DNA of 64,000 nt from Hydractinia symbiolongicarpus (taxonomy: Eukaryota > Cnidaria > Hydrozoa > Anthoathecata > Hydractiniidae). The notes beneath the pieces are model-generated. The model saw only the letters and a list, made by a program, of their open reading frames with translations. It searched no databases and was not told the DNA's origin. Where the stretch lies: positions 1,178,001 to 1,242,000 of the forward strand of contig NC_079882.1 in assembly GCF_029227915.1 (NCBI RefSeq), read 5' to 3'. A program made the translations under genes and the position numbers. This document shows positions 25,213 to 38,700 of this stretch, piece after piece (within the stretch, counting starts at the first letter, position 1; each line of letters opens with the position of its first letter).

Positions 25213-27446
25213 ATTGGTTCCACAGTAAAGAATGACTTATTTATCTAAATTTTTAAATGAAGCGCTACCACAGCACACAGTGTAATCGCTGAGTTCCGGC
25301 AATCAATTCAAATTAACAAGAATGTTTTTTCTTGGAATCCATTGTCTCATTTATCACATTTATCAGGTCACAGTCAAAAGTTAGTTCAATTAAGTCCCAC
25401 AGTCAATCGTTTCATTGTTAAAAGCTATGCAACCTAGTAATCTCAGAAAAATATCGCTAAATACATGTTGGCACCAATATGTGACCCAACCGTTGTAACT
25501 CAAACGGACTGACACCGTTAGAAAGTCCATGAAATGTAGTTTTTGAAACTGTCTCTATTTCTTCATCTCGCAATTACGGCTAGGATTGGTCCCACAGTAA
25601 AAAATTACTTATTAATTTAAATTTTTAAATGAAATGCTACTACAGCACCCAGTGTAAACGCTGAGTTCCGGCAAACATGTCAAATTAAGAAAAATGTTAT
25701 TTCTTGGAGTCCAATTGTCTTATTTATCACATTTATCAAGTCACAGTCCAAAGTTAGTTCAATTAAGTCCCAAAGTGAATCGTTTCATTGTTAAAAGCGA
25801 TGCAACCTAGTAATCTCAGAAACATATCGCTAAATACATGTTGGCAACAATATGTGACCCAACCCTTGTAACTCAAACGGACTGACACCGTTAGAAAGTC
25901 AATGAAATGTAGTTTTTGAAACTGTCACTATTTCTTTAGCGCGCGATAACGGCTAGGATTGGTTCCACATTAACGAATGCCTTATTTATCTAAATTTTTA
26001 AATGAAGCGCTACTACAGCACCCATTGTAATCGCTGAGTTCCGGGAATCACGTCAAATTAAGAAGAATGTTTTTTCTTGGAATCCATTGTCTCATTTATC
26101 ACATTTATCAGGTCACAGTCAAAAGTTAGTTCAATTAAGTCCCACAGTCAATCGTTTCATTGTTAAAAGCTATGCAACCTAGTAATCTCAGAAAAATATC
26201 GCTAAATACATGTTGGCACCAATATGTGACCCAACCGTTGTAACTCAAACGGACTGACACCGTTAGAAAGTCCATGAAATGTAGTTTTTGAAACTGTCTC
26301 TATTTCTTCATCGCGCAATTACGGCTAGGATTGGTCCCACAGTAAAAAATTACTTATTAATTTAAATTTTTAAATGAAATGCTACTACAGCACCCAGTGT
26401 AAACGCTGAGTTCCGGCAAACATGTCAAATTAAGAAGAATGTTATTTCTTGGAGTCCAATTGTCTTATTTATCACATTTATCAAGTCACAGTCCAAAGTT
26501 AGTTCAATTAAGTCCCAAAGTGAATCGTTTCATTGTTAAAAGCGATGCAACCTAGTAATCTCAGAAACATATCGCTAAATACATGTTGGCAACAATATGT
26601 GACCCAACCCTTGTAACTCAAACGGACTGACACCGTTAGAAAGTCAATGAAATGTAGTTTTTGAAACTGTCACTATTTCTTTAGCGCGCGATAACGGCTA
26701 GGATTGGTTCCACATTAAAGAATGCCTTATTTATCTAAATTTTTAAATGAAGCGCTACTACAGCACCCATTGTAATCGCTGAGTTCCGGGAATCACGTCA
26801 AATTAAGAAGAATGTTTTTCTTGGAGTCCAATTGTCTCATTTATCACATTTATCAGGTCACAGTCCAAAGTTAGTTCAATTAAGTCCCACAGTCAATCGT
26901 TTCATTGTTAAAAGCGATGCAACCTAGTAATCTAAGAAAAATATCGCTAAATACATGTTGGCACCAATATGTGACCCAACCGTTGTAACTCACACGGACT
27001 GACACCGTTAGAAAGTCAATGAAATGTAGTTTTTCAAACTGTCACTATTTCTTCAGCGCGCAATTACGGCTAGGATTGGTTCCACAGTAAAGAATGACTT
27101 ATTCATCCCAATTTTTAAATGAAGCGCTACCACAGCACACAGTGTAATCGCTGAGTTCCGGCAATCACGTCAAATTAAGAAAAATGTTTTTTCTTGGAAT
27201 CCATTGTCTCATTTATCACATTTATCAGGTCACAGTCAAAAGTTAGTTCAATTAAGTCCCACAGTCAATCGTTTCATTGTTAAAAGCTATGCAACCTAGT
27301 AATCTCAGAAAAATATCGCTAAATACATGTTGGCACCAATATGTGACCCAACCGTTGTAACTCAAACGGACTGACACCGTTAGAAAGTCCATAAAATGTA
27401 GTTTTTGAAACTGTCTCTATTTCTTCATCGCGCAATTACGGCTAGG

Positions 27447-27807
27447 ATTGGTCCCACAGTAAAAAATGACTTATTAATTTAAATTTTTAAATGAAATGCT
27501 ACTACAGCACCCAGTGTAAACGCTGAGTTCCGGCAAACATGTCAAATTAAGAAGAATGTTATTTCTTCGAGTCCAATTGTCTTATTTATCCCATTTATCA
27601 AGTCACAGTCCAAAGTTAGTTCAATTAAGTCCCAAAGTGAATCGTTTCATTGTTAAAAAGTAATCTCAGAAACATATTGCTAAATACATGTTGGTACCAA
27701 TATGTGACCCAACCGTTGTAACTCAAACGGACTGACACCGTTAGAAAGTCAATGAAATGTAGTTTTTGAAACTGTCGCTATTTCTTCAGCGCGCGAAAAC
27801 GGATAAG
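27447..27807 (+). repeat. 361-bp unit with a 12-bp deletion, copy 2
   Basis: Same 12-bp loss (near 27,653) and TTTATCCCATTT, at an offset of 3,159 bp from 24288, in 9-unit copy 2. Confidence 0.94.
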
Positions 27808-28180
27808 ATTGGTCCCACAGTAAAGAATGATTTATTAAACTAAATTTTTAAATGAAGCGCTACCACAGCGCCCAGTGTGATCGCTGAGTTCCGGCAATCA
27901 CGTCAAATTAAACAGAATGTTATTTCTTCGAGTCCAATTGTCTTATTAATCACATTTATCAAGTCACAGTCCAAAGTTAGTTCAATTAATTCCTACAGTC
28001 AATCGTTTCATTGTTAAAGGCTATGCAACCTAGTAATCTCCGAAAAATATCGCTAAATACATGTTGGCACCAATATGTGACCCAACCGTTGTAACACAAA
28101 CTGACTGACACCGTTAGAAATTCAATGAAATGTAGTTTTTGAAACTTTCGCTATTTCTTCAGCGCGCGATAACGGCTAGG

Positions 28181-28371
28181 ATTGGTTCCTCAGTAAAAAG
28201 CTTGTTAAAAGCTATGCAACCTAGTAATCTCAGAAAAATATCGCTAAATACATGTTGGCACCAATATGTGACCCAACTGTTGTAACTCAAACGGTTTGAC
28301 ACCGTTAGAAAGTCAATGAAATGTAGTTTTTGAAACTGTCACTATTTTTTCAGCGCGCAATTACGGCTAGG
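28181..28371 (+). repeat. Short satellite unit 13 (191 bp)
   Basis: CCTCAG subtype with AAGCTT at 28198. Belongs to both 9-unit copy 2 and 11-unit copy 1. Confidence 0.95.
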
Positions 28372-29116
28372 ATTGGTTCCACAGTAAAGAATGACTTATT
28401 TATCTAAATTTTTAAATGAAGCGCTACCACAGCACACAGTGTAATCGCTGAGTTCCGGCAATCAATTCAAATTAACAAGAATGTTTTTTCTTGGAATCCA
28501 TTGTCTCATTTATCACATTTATCAGGTCACAGTCAAAAGTTAGTTCAATTAAGTCCCACAGTCAATCGTTTCATTGTTAAAAGCTATGCAACCTAGTAAT
28601 CTCAGAAAAATATCGCTAAATACATGTTGGCACCAATATGTGACCCAACCGTTGTAACTCAAACGGACTGACACCGTTAGAAAGTCCATGAAATGTAGTT
28701 TTTGAAACTGTCTGTATTTCTTCATCTCGCAATTACGGCTAGGATTGGTCCCACAGTAAAAAATTACTTATTAATTTAAATTTTTAAATGAAATGCTACT
28801 ACAGCACCCAGTGTAAACGCTGAGTTCCGGCAAACATGTCAAATTAAGAAGAATGTTATTTCTTGGAGTCCAATTGTCTTATTTATCACATTTATCAAGT
28901 CACAGTCCAAAGTTAGTTCAATTAACTCCCAAAGTGAATCGTTTCATTGTTAAAAGCGATGCAACCTAGTAATCTCAGAAACATATCGCTAAATACATGT
29001 TGGTACCAATATGTGACCCAACCGTTGTAACTCAAACGTACTGACACCGTTAGAAAGTCAATGAAATGTAGTTTTTGAAACTGTCGCTATTTCTTCAGCG
29101 CGCGATAACGGCTAGG

Positions 29117-29474
29117 ATTGGTTCCACAGAAAAGAATAACTTATTTTTCTAAATTTTTAAATGAAGTGCTACCACAGCGCCCAGTGGGCAATCATGGCAA
29201 ATTAAAAAGAATGTTATTTCTTGGAGCCCAATTTTCTCATTTATCACATTTATCAGGTCACAGTCCAAAGTTAGTTCAATTAAGTCCCAAAGTGAATCGT
29301 TTCATTGTTAAAAGCGATGCAACCTAGTAATCTCAGAAACATATCGCTAAATACATGTTGGTACCAATATGTGACCCAACCGTTGTAACTCAAACGGACT
29401 GACACCGTTAGAAAGTCAATGAAATGTAGTTTTTGAAACTGTCGCTATTTCTTCAGCGCGCGATAACGGATAGG
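29117..29474 (+). repeat. Medium satellite unit (358 bp), type example
   Basis: Example of the medium class: CAGTG is joined directly to GGCAATCATG, lacking the 15 bases TAATCGCTGAGTTCC (or TGATCGC... in some types). The other medium units start at 935, 1293, 8846, 10139, 11804, 30592, 33004, 34479, 36891, 38366, 39842, 40572, 41493, 42596, 42954, 43685, 44416, 45146, 47174, 47531, 51061, 52536, 54012, 54742, 55291, 56394, 58243, 58973, 59522, 60625, 61356, 62086 and 63189. Because the missing block holds an in-frame TAA, these units have a stop-free run of 63-77 codons that always ends at the ACCTAG word or just beyond. I do not regard it as a gene. Confidence 0.92.
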
Positions 29475-31817
29475 ATTGGTCCCACAGTAAAGAATGATTT
29501 ATTAAACTAAATTTTTAAATGAAGCGCTACCACAGCGCCCAGTGTGATCGCTGAGTTCCGGCAATCACGTCAAATTAAACAGAATGTTGTTTCTTGGAGT
29601 CCAATTGTCTTATTTATCACATTTATCAGGTCACAGTCCAAAGTTAGTTCAATTAAGTCCCAAAGTGAATCGTTTCATGGTTAAAAGCGATGCAACCTAG
29701 TAATCTCAGAAACATATCGCTAAATACATGTTTATACCAATATGTGACCCAACCGTTGTAACTCAAACGGACTGACACCGTTAGAAAGTCAATGAAATGT
29801 AGTTTTTGAAACTGTGGCTATTTCTTCAGGGCGCGATAACGGATAGGATTGGTCCCACAGTAAAGAATTATTTATTAAACTAAATCTTTTAATGAAGCGC
29901 TACCACAGCGCCCAGTGTGATCGCTGAGTTCCGGCAATCACGTGAAATTAAGAAGAATGTTTTTTCTTGGAAGCCATCGTCTCATTTATCACATTTATCA
30001 GGTCACAGTCAAAAGTTAGTTCAATTAAGTCCCACAGTCAATCGTTTCATTGTTAAAAGCTATGCAACCTAGCAATCTCAGAAAAATATCGCTAAATACA
30101 TGTTGGCACCAATATGTGACCCAACTGTTGTAACTCAAACTGTTTGACACCGTTAGAAAGTCAATGAAATGAAGTTTTTGAAACTGTCACTATTTTTTCA
30201 GCGCGCAATTACGGCTAGGATTGGTTCCACAGTAAAGAATGACTTATTTATCTAAATTTTTAAATGAAGCGCTACTACAGCACACAGTGTAATCGCTGAG
30301 TTCCGGCAATCACGTCAAATTAAGAAGAATGTTTTTTCTTGGAATCCATTGTCTCATTTACCACATTTATTAGGTCACAGTCAAAAGTTAGTTCAATTAA
30401 GTCCCACAGTCAATCGTTTCATTGTTAAAAGCTATGCAAGCTAGTAATCTCAGAAACATATCGCTAAATACATGTTGGTACCAATATGTGACCCAACCGT
30501 TGTAACTCAAACAGACTGACACCGTTAGAAAGTCAATGAAATGTAGTTTTTGAAACTGTCGCTATTTCTTCAGCGCGTGATAACGGCTAGGATTGGTTCC
30601 ACAGAAAAGAATAACTTATTTTTATAAATTTTTAAATGAAGTGCTACCACAGCGCCCAGTGGGCAATCATGACAAATTAAGAAGAATGTTATTTCTTGGA
30701 GCCCAATTTTCTCATTTATCACATTTATCAGGTCACAGTCCAAAGTTAGTTCAATTAAGTCCCAAAGTGAATCGTTTCATTGTTAAAAGCGATGCAACCT
30801 AGTAATCTCAGATAAATATCGCTAAATACATGTTGGTACCAATATGTGACCCAACCGTTGTAACTCAAACGGACTGACACCGTTAGAAAGTCAATGAAAT
30901 GTAGTTTTTGAAACTGTCGCTATTTCTTCAGCGCGCGATAACGGATAGGATTGGTCCCACAGTAAAGAATGATTTATTAAACTAAATTTTTAAATGAAGC
31001 GCTACCACAGCGCCCAGTGTGATCGCTGAGTTCCGGCAATCACGTCAAATTAAACAGAATGTTGTTTCTTGGAGTCCAATTGTCTTATTTATCACATTTA
31101 TCAGGTCACAGTCCAAAGTTAGTTCAATTAAGTCCCAAAGTGAATCGTTTCATGGTTAAAAGCGATGCAACCTAGTAATCTCAGAAACATATCGCTAAAT
31201 ACATGTTGGTACCAATATGTAACCCAACCGTTGTAACTCAAACGGACTGACACCGTTAGAAAGTCAATGAAATGTAGTTTTTGAAACTGTGGCTATTTCT
31301 TCAGGGCGCGATAACGGATAGGATTGGTCCCACAGTAAAGAATGATTTATTAAACTAAATTTTTTAATGAAGCGCTACCACAGCGCCCAGTGTGATCGCT
31401 GAGTTCCGGCAATCACGTCAAATTAAGAAGAATGTTTTTTCTTGGAATCCATTGTCTCATTTATCACATTTATCAGGTCACAGTCAAAAGTTATTTCAAT
31501 TAAGTCCCACAGTCAATCGTTTCATTGTTAAAAACTATGCAACCTAGCAATCTCAGAAAAATATCGCTAAATACATGTTGACACCAATATGTGACCCAAC
31601 CGTTGTAACTCAAACGGACTGACAGCGTTAGAAAGTCCATGAAATGTAGTTTTTGAAACTGTCTCTATTTCTTCATCGCGCAATTACGGCTAGGATTGGT
31701 CCCACAGTAAAAAATGACTTATTAATTTAAATTTTTAAATGAAATGCTACTACAGCACCCAGTGTAAACGCTGAGTTCCGGCAAACATGTCAAATTAAGA
31801 AGAATGTTATTTCTTGG

Positions 31818-34800
31818 AGTCCAATTGTCTTATTAATCACATTTATCAAGTCACAGTCCAAAGTTAGTTCAATTAATTCCTACAGTCAATCGTTTCTTTG
31901 TTAAAGGCTATGCAACCTAGTAATCTCCGAAAAATATCGCTAAATACATGTTGGCACCAATATGTGACCCAACCGTTGTAACACAAACTGACTGACACCG
32001 TTAGAAATTCAATGAAATGTAGTTTTTGAAACTTTCGCTATTTCTTCAGCGCGCGATAACGGCTAGGATTGGTTCCTCAGTAAAAAGCTTGTTAAAAGCT
32101 ATGCAACCTAGTAATGTCAGAAAAATATCGCTAAATACATGTTGGCACCAATATGTGACCCAACTGTTGTAACTCAAACGGTTTGACACCGTTAGAAAGT
32201 CAATGAAATGTAGTTTTTGAAACTGTCACTATTTTTTCAGCGCGCAATTACGGCTAGGATTGGTTCCACAGTAAAGAATGACTTATTTATCTAAATTTTT
32301 AAATGAAGCGCTACCACAGCACACAGTGTAATCGCTGAGTTCCGGCAATCAATTCAAATTAACAAGAATGTTTTTTCTTGGAATCCATTGTCTCATTTAT
32401 CACATTTATCAGGTCACAGTCAAAAGTTAGTTCAATTAAGTCCCACAGTCAATCGTTTCATTGTTAAAAGCTATGCAACCTAGTAATCTCAGAAAAATAT
32501 CGCTAAATACATGTTGGCACCAATATGTGACCCAACCGTTGTAACTCAAACGGACTGACACCGTTAGAAAGTCCATGAAATGTAGTTTTTGAAACTGTCT
32601 CTATTTCTTCATCGCGCAATTACGGCTAGGATTGGTCCCACAGTAAAAAATTACTTATTAATTTAAATTTTTAAATGAAATGCTACTACAGCACCCAGTG
32701 TAAACGCTGAGTTCCGGCAAACATGTCAAATTAAGAAGAATGTTATTTCTTGGAGTCCAATTGTCTTATTTATCACATTTATCAAGTCACAGTCCAAAGT
32801 TAGTTCAATTAACTCCCAAAGTGAATCGTTTCATTGTTAAAAGCGATGCAACCTAGTAATCTCAGAAACATATCGCTAAATACATGTTGGTACCAATATG
32901 TGACCCAACCGTTGTAACTCAAACGTACTGACACCGTTAGAAAGTCAATGAAATGTAGTTTTTGAAACTGTCGCTATTTCTTCAGCGCGCGATAACGGCT
33001 AGGATTGGTTCCACAGAAAAGAATAACTTATTTTTCTAAATTTTTAAATGAAGTGCTACCACAGCGCCCAGTGGGCAATCATGGCAAATTAAAAAGAATG
33101 TTATTTCTTGGAGCCCAATTTTCTCATTTATCACATTTATCAGGTCACAGTCCAAAGTTAGTTCAATTAAGTCCCAAAGTGAATCGTTTCATTGTTAAAA
33201 GCGATGCAACCTAGTAATCTCAGAAACATATCGCTAAATACATGTTGGTACCAATATGTGACCCAACCGTTGTAACTCAAACGGACTGACACCGTTAGAA
33301 AGTCAATGAAATGTAGTTTTTGAAACTGTCGCTATTTCTTCAGCGCGCGATAACGGATAGGATTGGTCCCACAGTAAAGAATGATTTATTAAACTAAATT
33401 TTTAAATGAAGCGCTACCACAGCGCCCAGTGTGATCGCTGAGTTCCGGCAATCACGTCAAATTAAACAGAATGTTGTTTCTTGGAGTCCAATTGTCTTAT
33501 TTATCACATTTATCAGGTCACAGTCCAAAGTTAGTTCAATTAAGTCCCAAAGTGAATCGTTTCATGGTTAAAAGCGATGCAACCTAGTAATCTCAGAAAC
33601 ATATCGCTAAATACATGTTTATACCAATATGTGACCCAACCGTTGTAACTCAAACGGACTGACACCGTTAGAAAGTCAATGAAATGTAGTTTTTGAAACT
33701 GTGGCTATTTCTTCAGGGCGCGATAACGGATAGGATTGGTCCCACAGTAAAGAATTATTTATTAAACTAAATCTTTTAATGAAGCGCTACCACAGCGCCC
33801 AGTGTGATCGCTGAGTTCCGGCAATCACGTGAAATTAAGAAGAATGTTTTTTCTTGGAAGCCATCGTCTCATTTATCACATTTATCAGGTCACAGTCAAA
33901 AGTTAGTTCAATTAAGTCCCACAGTCAATCGTTTCATTGTTAAAAGCTATGCAACCTAGCAATCTCAGAAAAATATCGCTAAATACATGTTGGCACCAAT
34001 ATGTGACCCAACTGTTGTAACTCAAACTGTTTGACACCGTTAGAAAGTCAATGAAATGAAGTTTTTGAAACTGTCACTATTTTTTCAGCGCGCAATTACG
34101 GCTAGGATTGGTTCCACAGTAAAGAATGACTTATTTATCTAAATTTTTAAATGAAGCGCTACTACAGCACACAGTGTAATCGCTGAGTTCCGGCAATCAC
34201 GTCAAATTAAGAAGAATGTTTTTTCTTGGAATCCATTGTCTCATTTACCACATTTATTAGGTCACAGTCAAAAGTTAGTTCAATTAAGTCCCACAGTCAA
34301 TCGTTTCATTGTTAAAAGCTATGCAAGCTAGTAATCTCAGAAACATATCGCTAAATACATGTTGGTACCAATATGTGACCCAACCGTTGTAACTCAAACA
34401 GACTGACACCGTTAGAAAGTCAATGAAATGTAGTTTTTGAAACTGTCGCTATTTCTTCAGCGCGTGATAACGGCTAGGATTGGTTCCACAGAAAAGAATA
34501 ACTTATTTTTATAAATTTTTAAATGAAGTGCTACCACAGCGCCCAGTGGGCAATCATGACAAATTAAGAAGAATGTTATTTCTTGGAGCCCAATTTTCTC
34601 ATTTATCACATTTATCAGGTCACAGTCCAAAGTTAGTTCAATTAAGTCCCAAAGTGAATCGTTTCATTGTTAAAAGCGATGCAACCTAGTAATCTCAGAT
34701 AAATATCGCTAAATACATGTTGGTACCAATATGTGACCCAACCGTTGTAACTCAAACGGACTGACACCGTTAGAAAGTCAATGAAATGTAGTTTTTGAAA

Positions 34801-35704
34801 CTGTCGCTATTTCTTCAGCGCGCGATAACGGATAGGATTGGTCCCACAGTAAAGAATGATTTATTAAACTAAATTTTTAAATGAAGCGCTACCACAGCGC
34901 CCAGTGTGATCGCTGAGTTCCGGCAATCACGTCAAATTAAACAGAATGTTGTTTCTTGGAGTCCAATTGTCTTATTTATCACATTTATCAAGTCACAGTC
35001 CAAAGTTAGTTCAATTAAGTCCCAAAGTGAATCGTTTCATGGTTAAAAGCGATGCAACCTAGTAATCTCAGAAACATATCGCTAAATACATGTTGGTACC
35101 AATATGTAACCCAACCGTTGTAACTCAAACGGACTGACACCGTTAGAAAGTTAATGAAATGTAGTTTTTGAAACTGTGGCTATTTCTTCAGGGCGCGATA
35201 ACGGATAGGATTGGTCCCACAGTAAAGAATGATTTATTAAACTAAATTTTTTAATGAAGCGCTACCACAGCGCCCAGTGTGATCGCTGAGTTCCGGCAAT
35301 CACGTCAAATTAAGAAGAATGTTTTTTCTTGGAATCCATTGTCTCATTTATCACATTTATCAGGTCACAGTCAAAAGTTATTTCAATTAAGTCCCACAGT
35401 CAATCGTTTCATTGTTAAAAACTATGCAACCTAGCAATCTCAGAAAAATATCGCTAAATACATGTTGACACCAATATGTGACCCAACCGTTGTAACTCAA
35501 ACGGACTGACAGCGTTAGAAAGTCCATGAAATGTAGTTTTTGAAACTGTCTCTATTTCTTCATCGCGCAATTACGGCTAGGATTGGTCCCACAGTAAAAA
35601 ATGACTTATTAATTTAAATTTTTAAATGAAATGCTACTACAGCACCCAGTGTAAACGCTGAGTTCCGGCAAACATGTCAAATTAAGAAGAATGTTATTTC
35701 TTGG
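31818..35704 (+). repeat. 11-unit HOR (3,887 bp), copy 2
   Basis: Unit starts 32068 (short), 32259, 32631, 33004 (medium), 33362, 33735, 34107, 34479 (medium), 34837, 35210, 35582. It has exactly the same length as copies 1 and 3; I see only a handful of single-base differences, such as CAAGTCACAG near 34,990 (CAGGTCACAG in the others) and AGTTAATG near 35,150. Confidence 0.96.
32068..32258 (+). repeat. Short satellite unit 14 (191 bp)
   Basis: CCTCAG subtype with AAGCTT at 32085, 11-unit copy 2; private TAATGTCAG for TAATCTCAG. Confidence 0.95.
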
Positions 35705-38700
35705 AGTCCAATTGTCTTATTAATCACATTTATCAAGTCACAGTCCAAAGTTAGTTCAATTAATTCCTACAGTCAATCGTTTCTTTGTTAAAGGCTATGC
35801 AACCTAGTAATCTCCGAAAAATATCGCTAAATACATGTTGGCACCAATATGTGACCCAACCGTTGTAACACAAACTGACTGACACCGTTAGAAATTCAAT
35901 GAAATGTTGTTTTTGAAACTTTCGCTATTTCTTCAGCGCGCGATAACGGCTAGGATTGGTTCCTCAGTAAAAAGCTTGTTAAAAGCTATGCAACCTAGTA
36001 ATCTCAGAAAAATATCGCTAAATACATGTTGGCACCAATATGTGACCCAACTGTTGTAACTCAAACGGTTTGACACCGTTAGAAAGTCAATGAAATGTAG
36101 TTTTTGAAACTGTCACTATTTTTTCAGCGCGCAATTACGGCTAGGATTGGTTCCACAGTAAAGAATGACTTATTTATCTAAATTTTTAAATGAAGCGCTA
36201 CCACAGCACACAGTGTAATCGCTGAGTTCCGGCAATCAATTCAAATTAACAAGAATGTTTTTTCTTGGAATCCATTGTCTCATTTATCACATTTATCAGG
36301 TCACAGTCAAAAGTTAGTTCAATTAAGTCCCACAGTCAATCGTTTCATTGTTAAAAGCTATGCAACCTAGTAATCTCAGAAAAATATCGCTAAATACATG
36401 TTGGCACCAATATGTGACCCAACCGTTGTAACTCAAACGGACTGACACCGTTAGAAAGTCCATGAAATGTAGTTTTTGAAACTGTCTCTATTTCTTCATC
36501 GCGCAATTACGGCTAGGATTGGTCCCACAGTAAAAAATTACTTATTAATTTAAATTTTTAAATGAAATGCTACTACAGCACCCAGTGTAAACGCTGAGTT
36601 CCGGCAAACATGTCAAATTAAGAAGAATGTTATTTCTTGGAGTCCAATTGTCTTATTTATCACATTTATCAAGTCACAGTCCAAAGTTAGTTCAATTAAC
36701 TCCCAAAGTGAATCGTTTCATTGTTAAAAGCGATGCAACCTAGTAATCTCAGAAACATATCGCTAAATACATGTTGGTACCAATATGTGACCCAACCGTT
36801 GTAACTCAAACGTACTGACACCGTTAGAAAGTCAATGAAATGTAGTTTTTGAAACTGTCGCTATTTCTTCAGCGCGCGATAACGGCTAGGATTGGTTCCA
36901 CAGAAAAGAATAACTTATTTTTCTAAATTTTTAAATGAAGTGCTACCACAGCGCCCAGTGGGCAATCATGGCAAATTAAAAAGAATGTTATTTCTTGGAG
37001 CCCAATTTTCTCATTTATCACATTTATCAGGTCACAGTCCAAAGTTAGTTCAATTAAGTCCCAAAGTGAATCGTTTCATTGTTAAAAGCGATGCAACCTA
37101 GTAATCTCAGAAACATATCGCTAAATACATGTTGGTACCAATATGTGACCCAACCGTTGTAACTCAAACGGACTGACACCGTTAGAAAGTCAATGAAATG
37201 TAGTTTTTGAAACTGTCGCTATTTCTTCAGCGCGCGATAACGGATAGGATTGGTCCCACAGTAAAGAATGATTTATTAAACTAAATTTTTAAATGAAGCG
37301 CTACCACAGCGCCCAGTGTGATCGCTGAGTTCCGGCAATCACGTCAAATTAAACAGAATGTTGTTTCTTGGAGTCCAATTGTCTTATTTATCACATTTAT
37401 CAGGTCACAGTCCAAAGTTAGTTCAATTAAGTCCCAAAGTGAATCGTTTCATGGTTAAAAGCGATGCAACCTAGTAATCTCAGAAACATATCGCTAAATA
37501 CATGTTTATACCAATATGTGACCCAACCGTTGTAACTCAAACGGACTGACACCGTTAGAAAGTCAATGAAATGTAGTTTTTGAAACTGTGGCTATTTCTT
37601 CAGGGCGCGATAACGGATAGGATTGGTCCCACAGTAAAGAATTATTTATTAAACTAAATCTTTTAATGAAGCGCTACCACAGCGCCCAGTGTGATCGCTG
37701 AGTTCCGGCAATCACGTGAAATTAAGAAGAATGTTTTTTCTTGGAAGCCATCGTCTCATTTATCACATTTATCAGGTCACAGTCAAAAGTTAGTTCAATT
37801 AAGTCCCACAGTCAATCGTTTCATTGTTAAAAGCTATGCAACCTAGCAATCTCAGAAAAATATCGCTAAATACATGTTGGCACCAATATGTGACCCAACT
37901 GTTGTAACTCAAACTGTTTGACACCGTTAGAAAGTCAATGAAATGAAGTTTTTGAAACTGTCACTATTTTTTCAGCGCGCAATTACGGCTAGGATTGGTT
38001 CCACAGTAAAGAATGACTTATTTATCTAAATTTTTAAATGAAGCGCTACTACAGCACACAGTGTAATCGCTGAGTTCCGGCAATCACGTCAAATTAAGAA
38101 GAATGTTTTTTCTTGGAATCCATTGTCTCATTTACCACATTTATTAGGTCACAGTCAAAAGTTAGTTCAATTAAGTCCCACAGTAAATCGTTTCATTGTT
38201 AAAAGCTATGCAAGCTAGTAATCTCAGAAACATATCGCTAAATACATGTTGGTACCAATATGTGACCCAACCGTTGTAACTCAAACAGACTGACACCGTT
38301 AGAAAGTCAATGAAATGTAGTTTTTGAAACTGTCGCTATTTCTTCAGCGCGTGATAACGGCTAGGATTGGTTCCACAGAAAAGAATAACTTATTTTTATA
38401 AATTTTTAAATGAAGTGCTACCACAGCGCCCAGTGGGCAATCATGACAAATTAAGAAGAATGTTATTTCTTGGAGCCCAATTTTCTCATTTATCACATTT
38501 ATCAGGTCACAGTCCAAAGTTAGTTCAATTAAGTCCCAAAGTGAATCGTTTCATTGTTAAAAGCGATGCAACCTAGTAATCTCAGATAAATATCGCTAAA
38601 TACATGTTGGTACCAATATGTGACCCAACCGTTGTAACTCAAACGGACTGACACCGTTAGAAAGTCAATGAAATGTAGTTTTTGAAACTGTCGCTATTTC

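Larger units (their letters stand above)
22887..26045 (+). repeat. 9-unit HOR (3,159 bp), copy 1
   Basis: Unit starts 22799 (A), 23171 (B), 23544 (C), 23916 (D), 24288 (E, 361 bp), 24649 (F), 25022 (short), 25213 (A), 25585 (B) and then 25958, which begins copy 2. Lengths 372+373+372+372+361+373+191+372+373 sum exactly to 3,159. The unit at 25958 is a C-A hybrid: it begins CACATTAACGAATGCC like C and switches to the A-type TTTTTTCTTGGAATCC near 26,065, which is the visible exchange point. Confidence 0.92.
26046..29003 (+). repeat. 9-unit HOR, copy 2 (nearly complete)
   Basis: Matches 22887-25844 at an offset of 3,159 bp, with units at 26330 (B), 26703 (C), 27075 (D), 27447 (E, 361 bp), 27808 (F), 28181 (short), 28372 (A) and 28744 (B). 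It departs at 29004, where GGTACC replaces GGCAAC. Its last third (from 27931) is also the start of the 11-unit repeat, so one block grew out of the end of the other. Confidence 0.92.
27931..31817 (+). repeat. 11-unit HOR (3,887 bp), copy 1
   Basis: Unit starts inside: 28181 (short), 28372 (A), 28744 (B), 29117 (medium), 29475, 29848, 30220, 30592 (medium), 30950, 31323 and 31695. From one short unit to the next the lengths 191+372+373+358+373+372+372+358+373+372+373 sum exactly to 3,887. The left edge is just after TTCTTCG (27,930), the last base pattern that differs from TTCTTGG in copies 2 and 3. This copy has a few private changes, for example TGTCTGTATT near 28,712. Confidence 0.96.
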
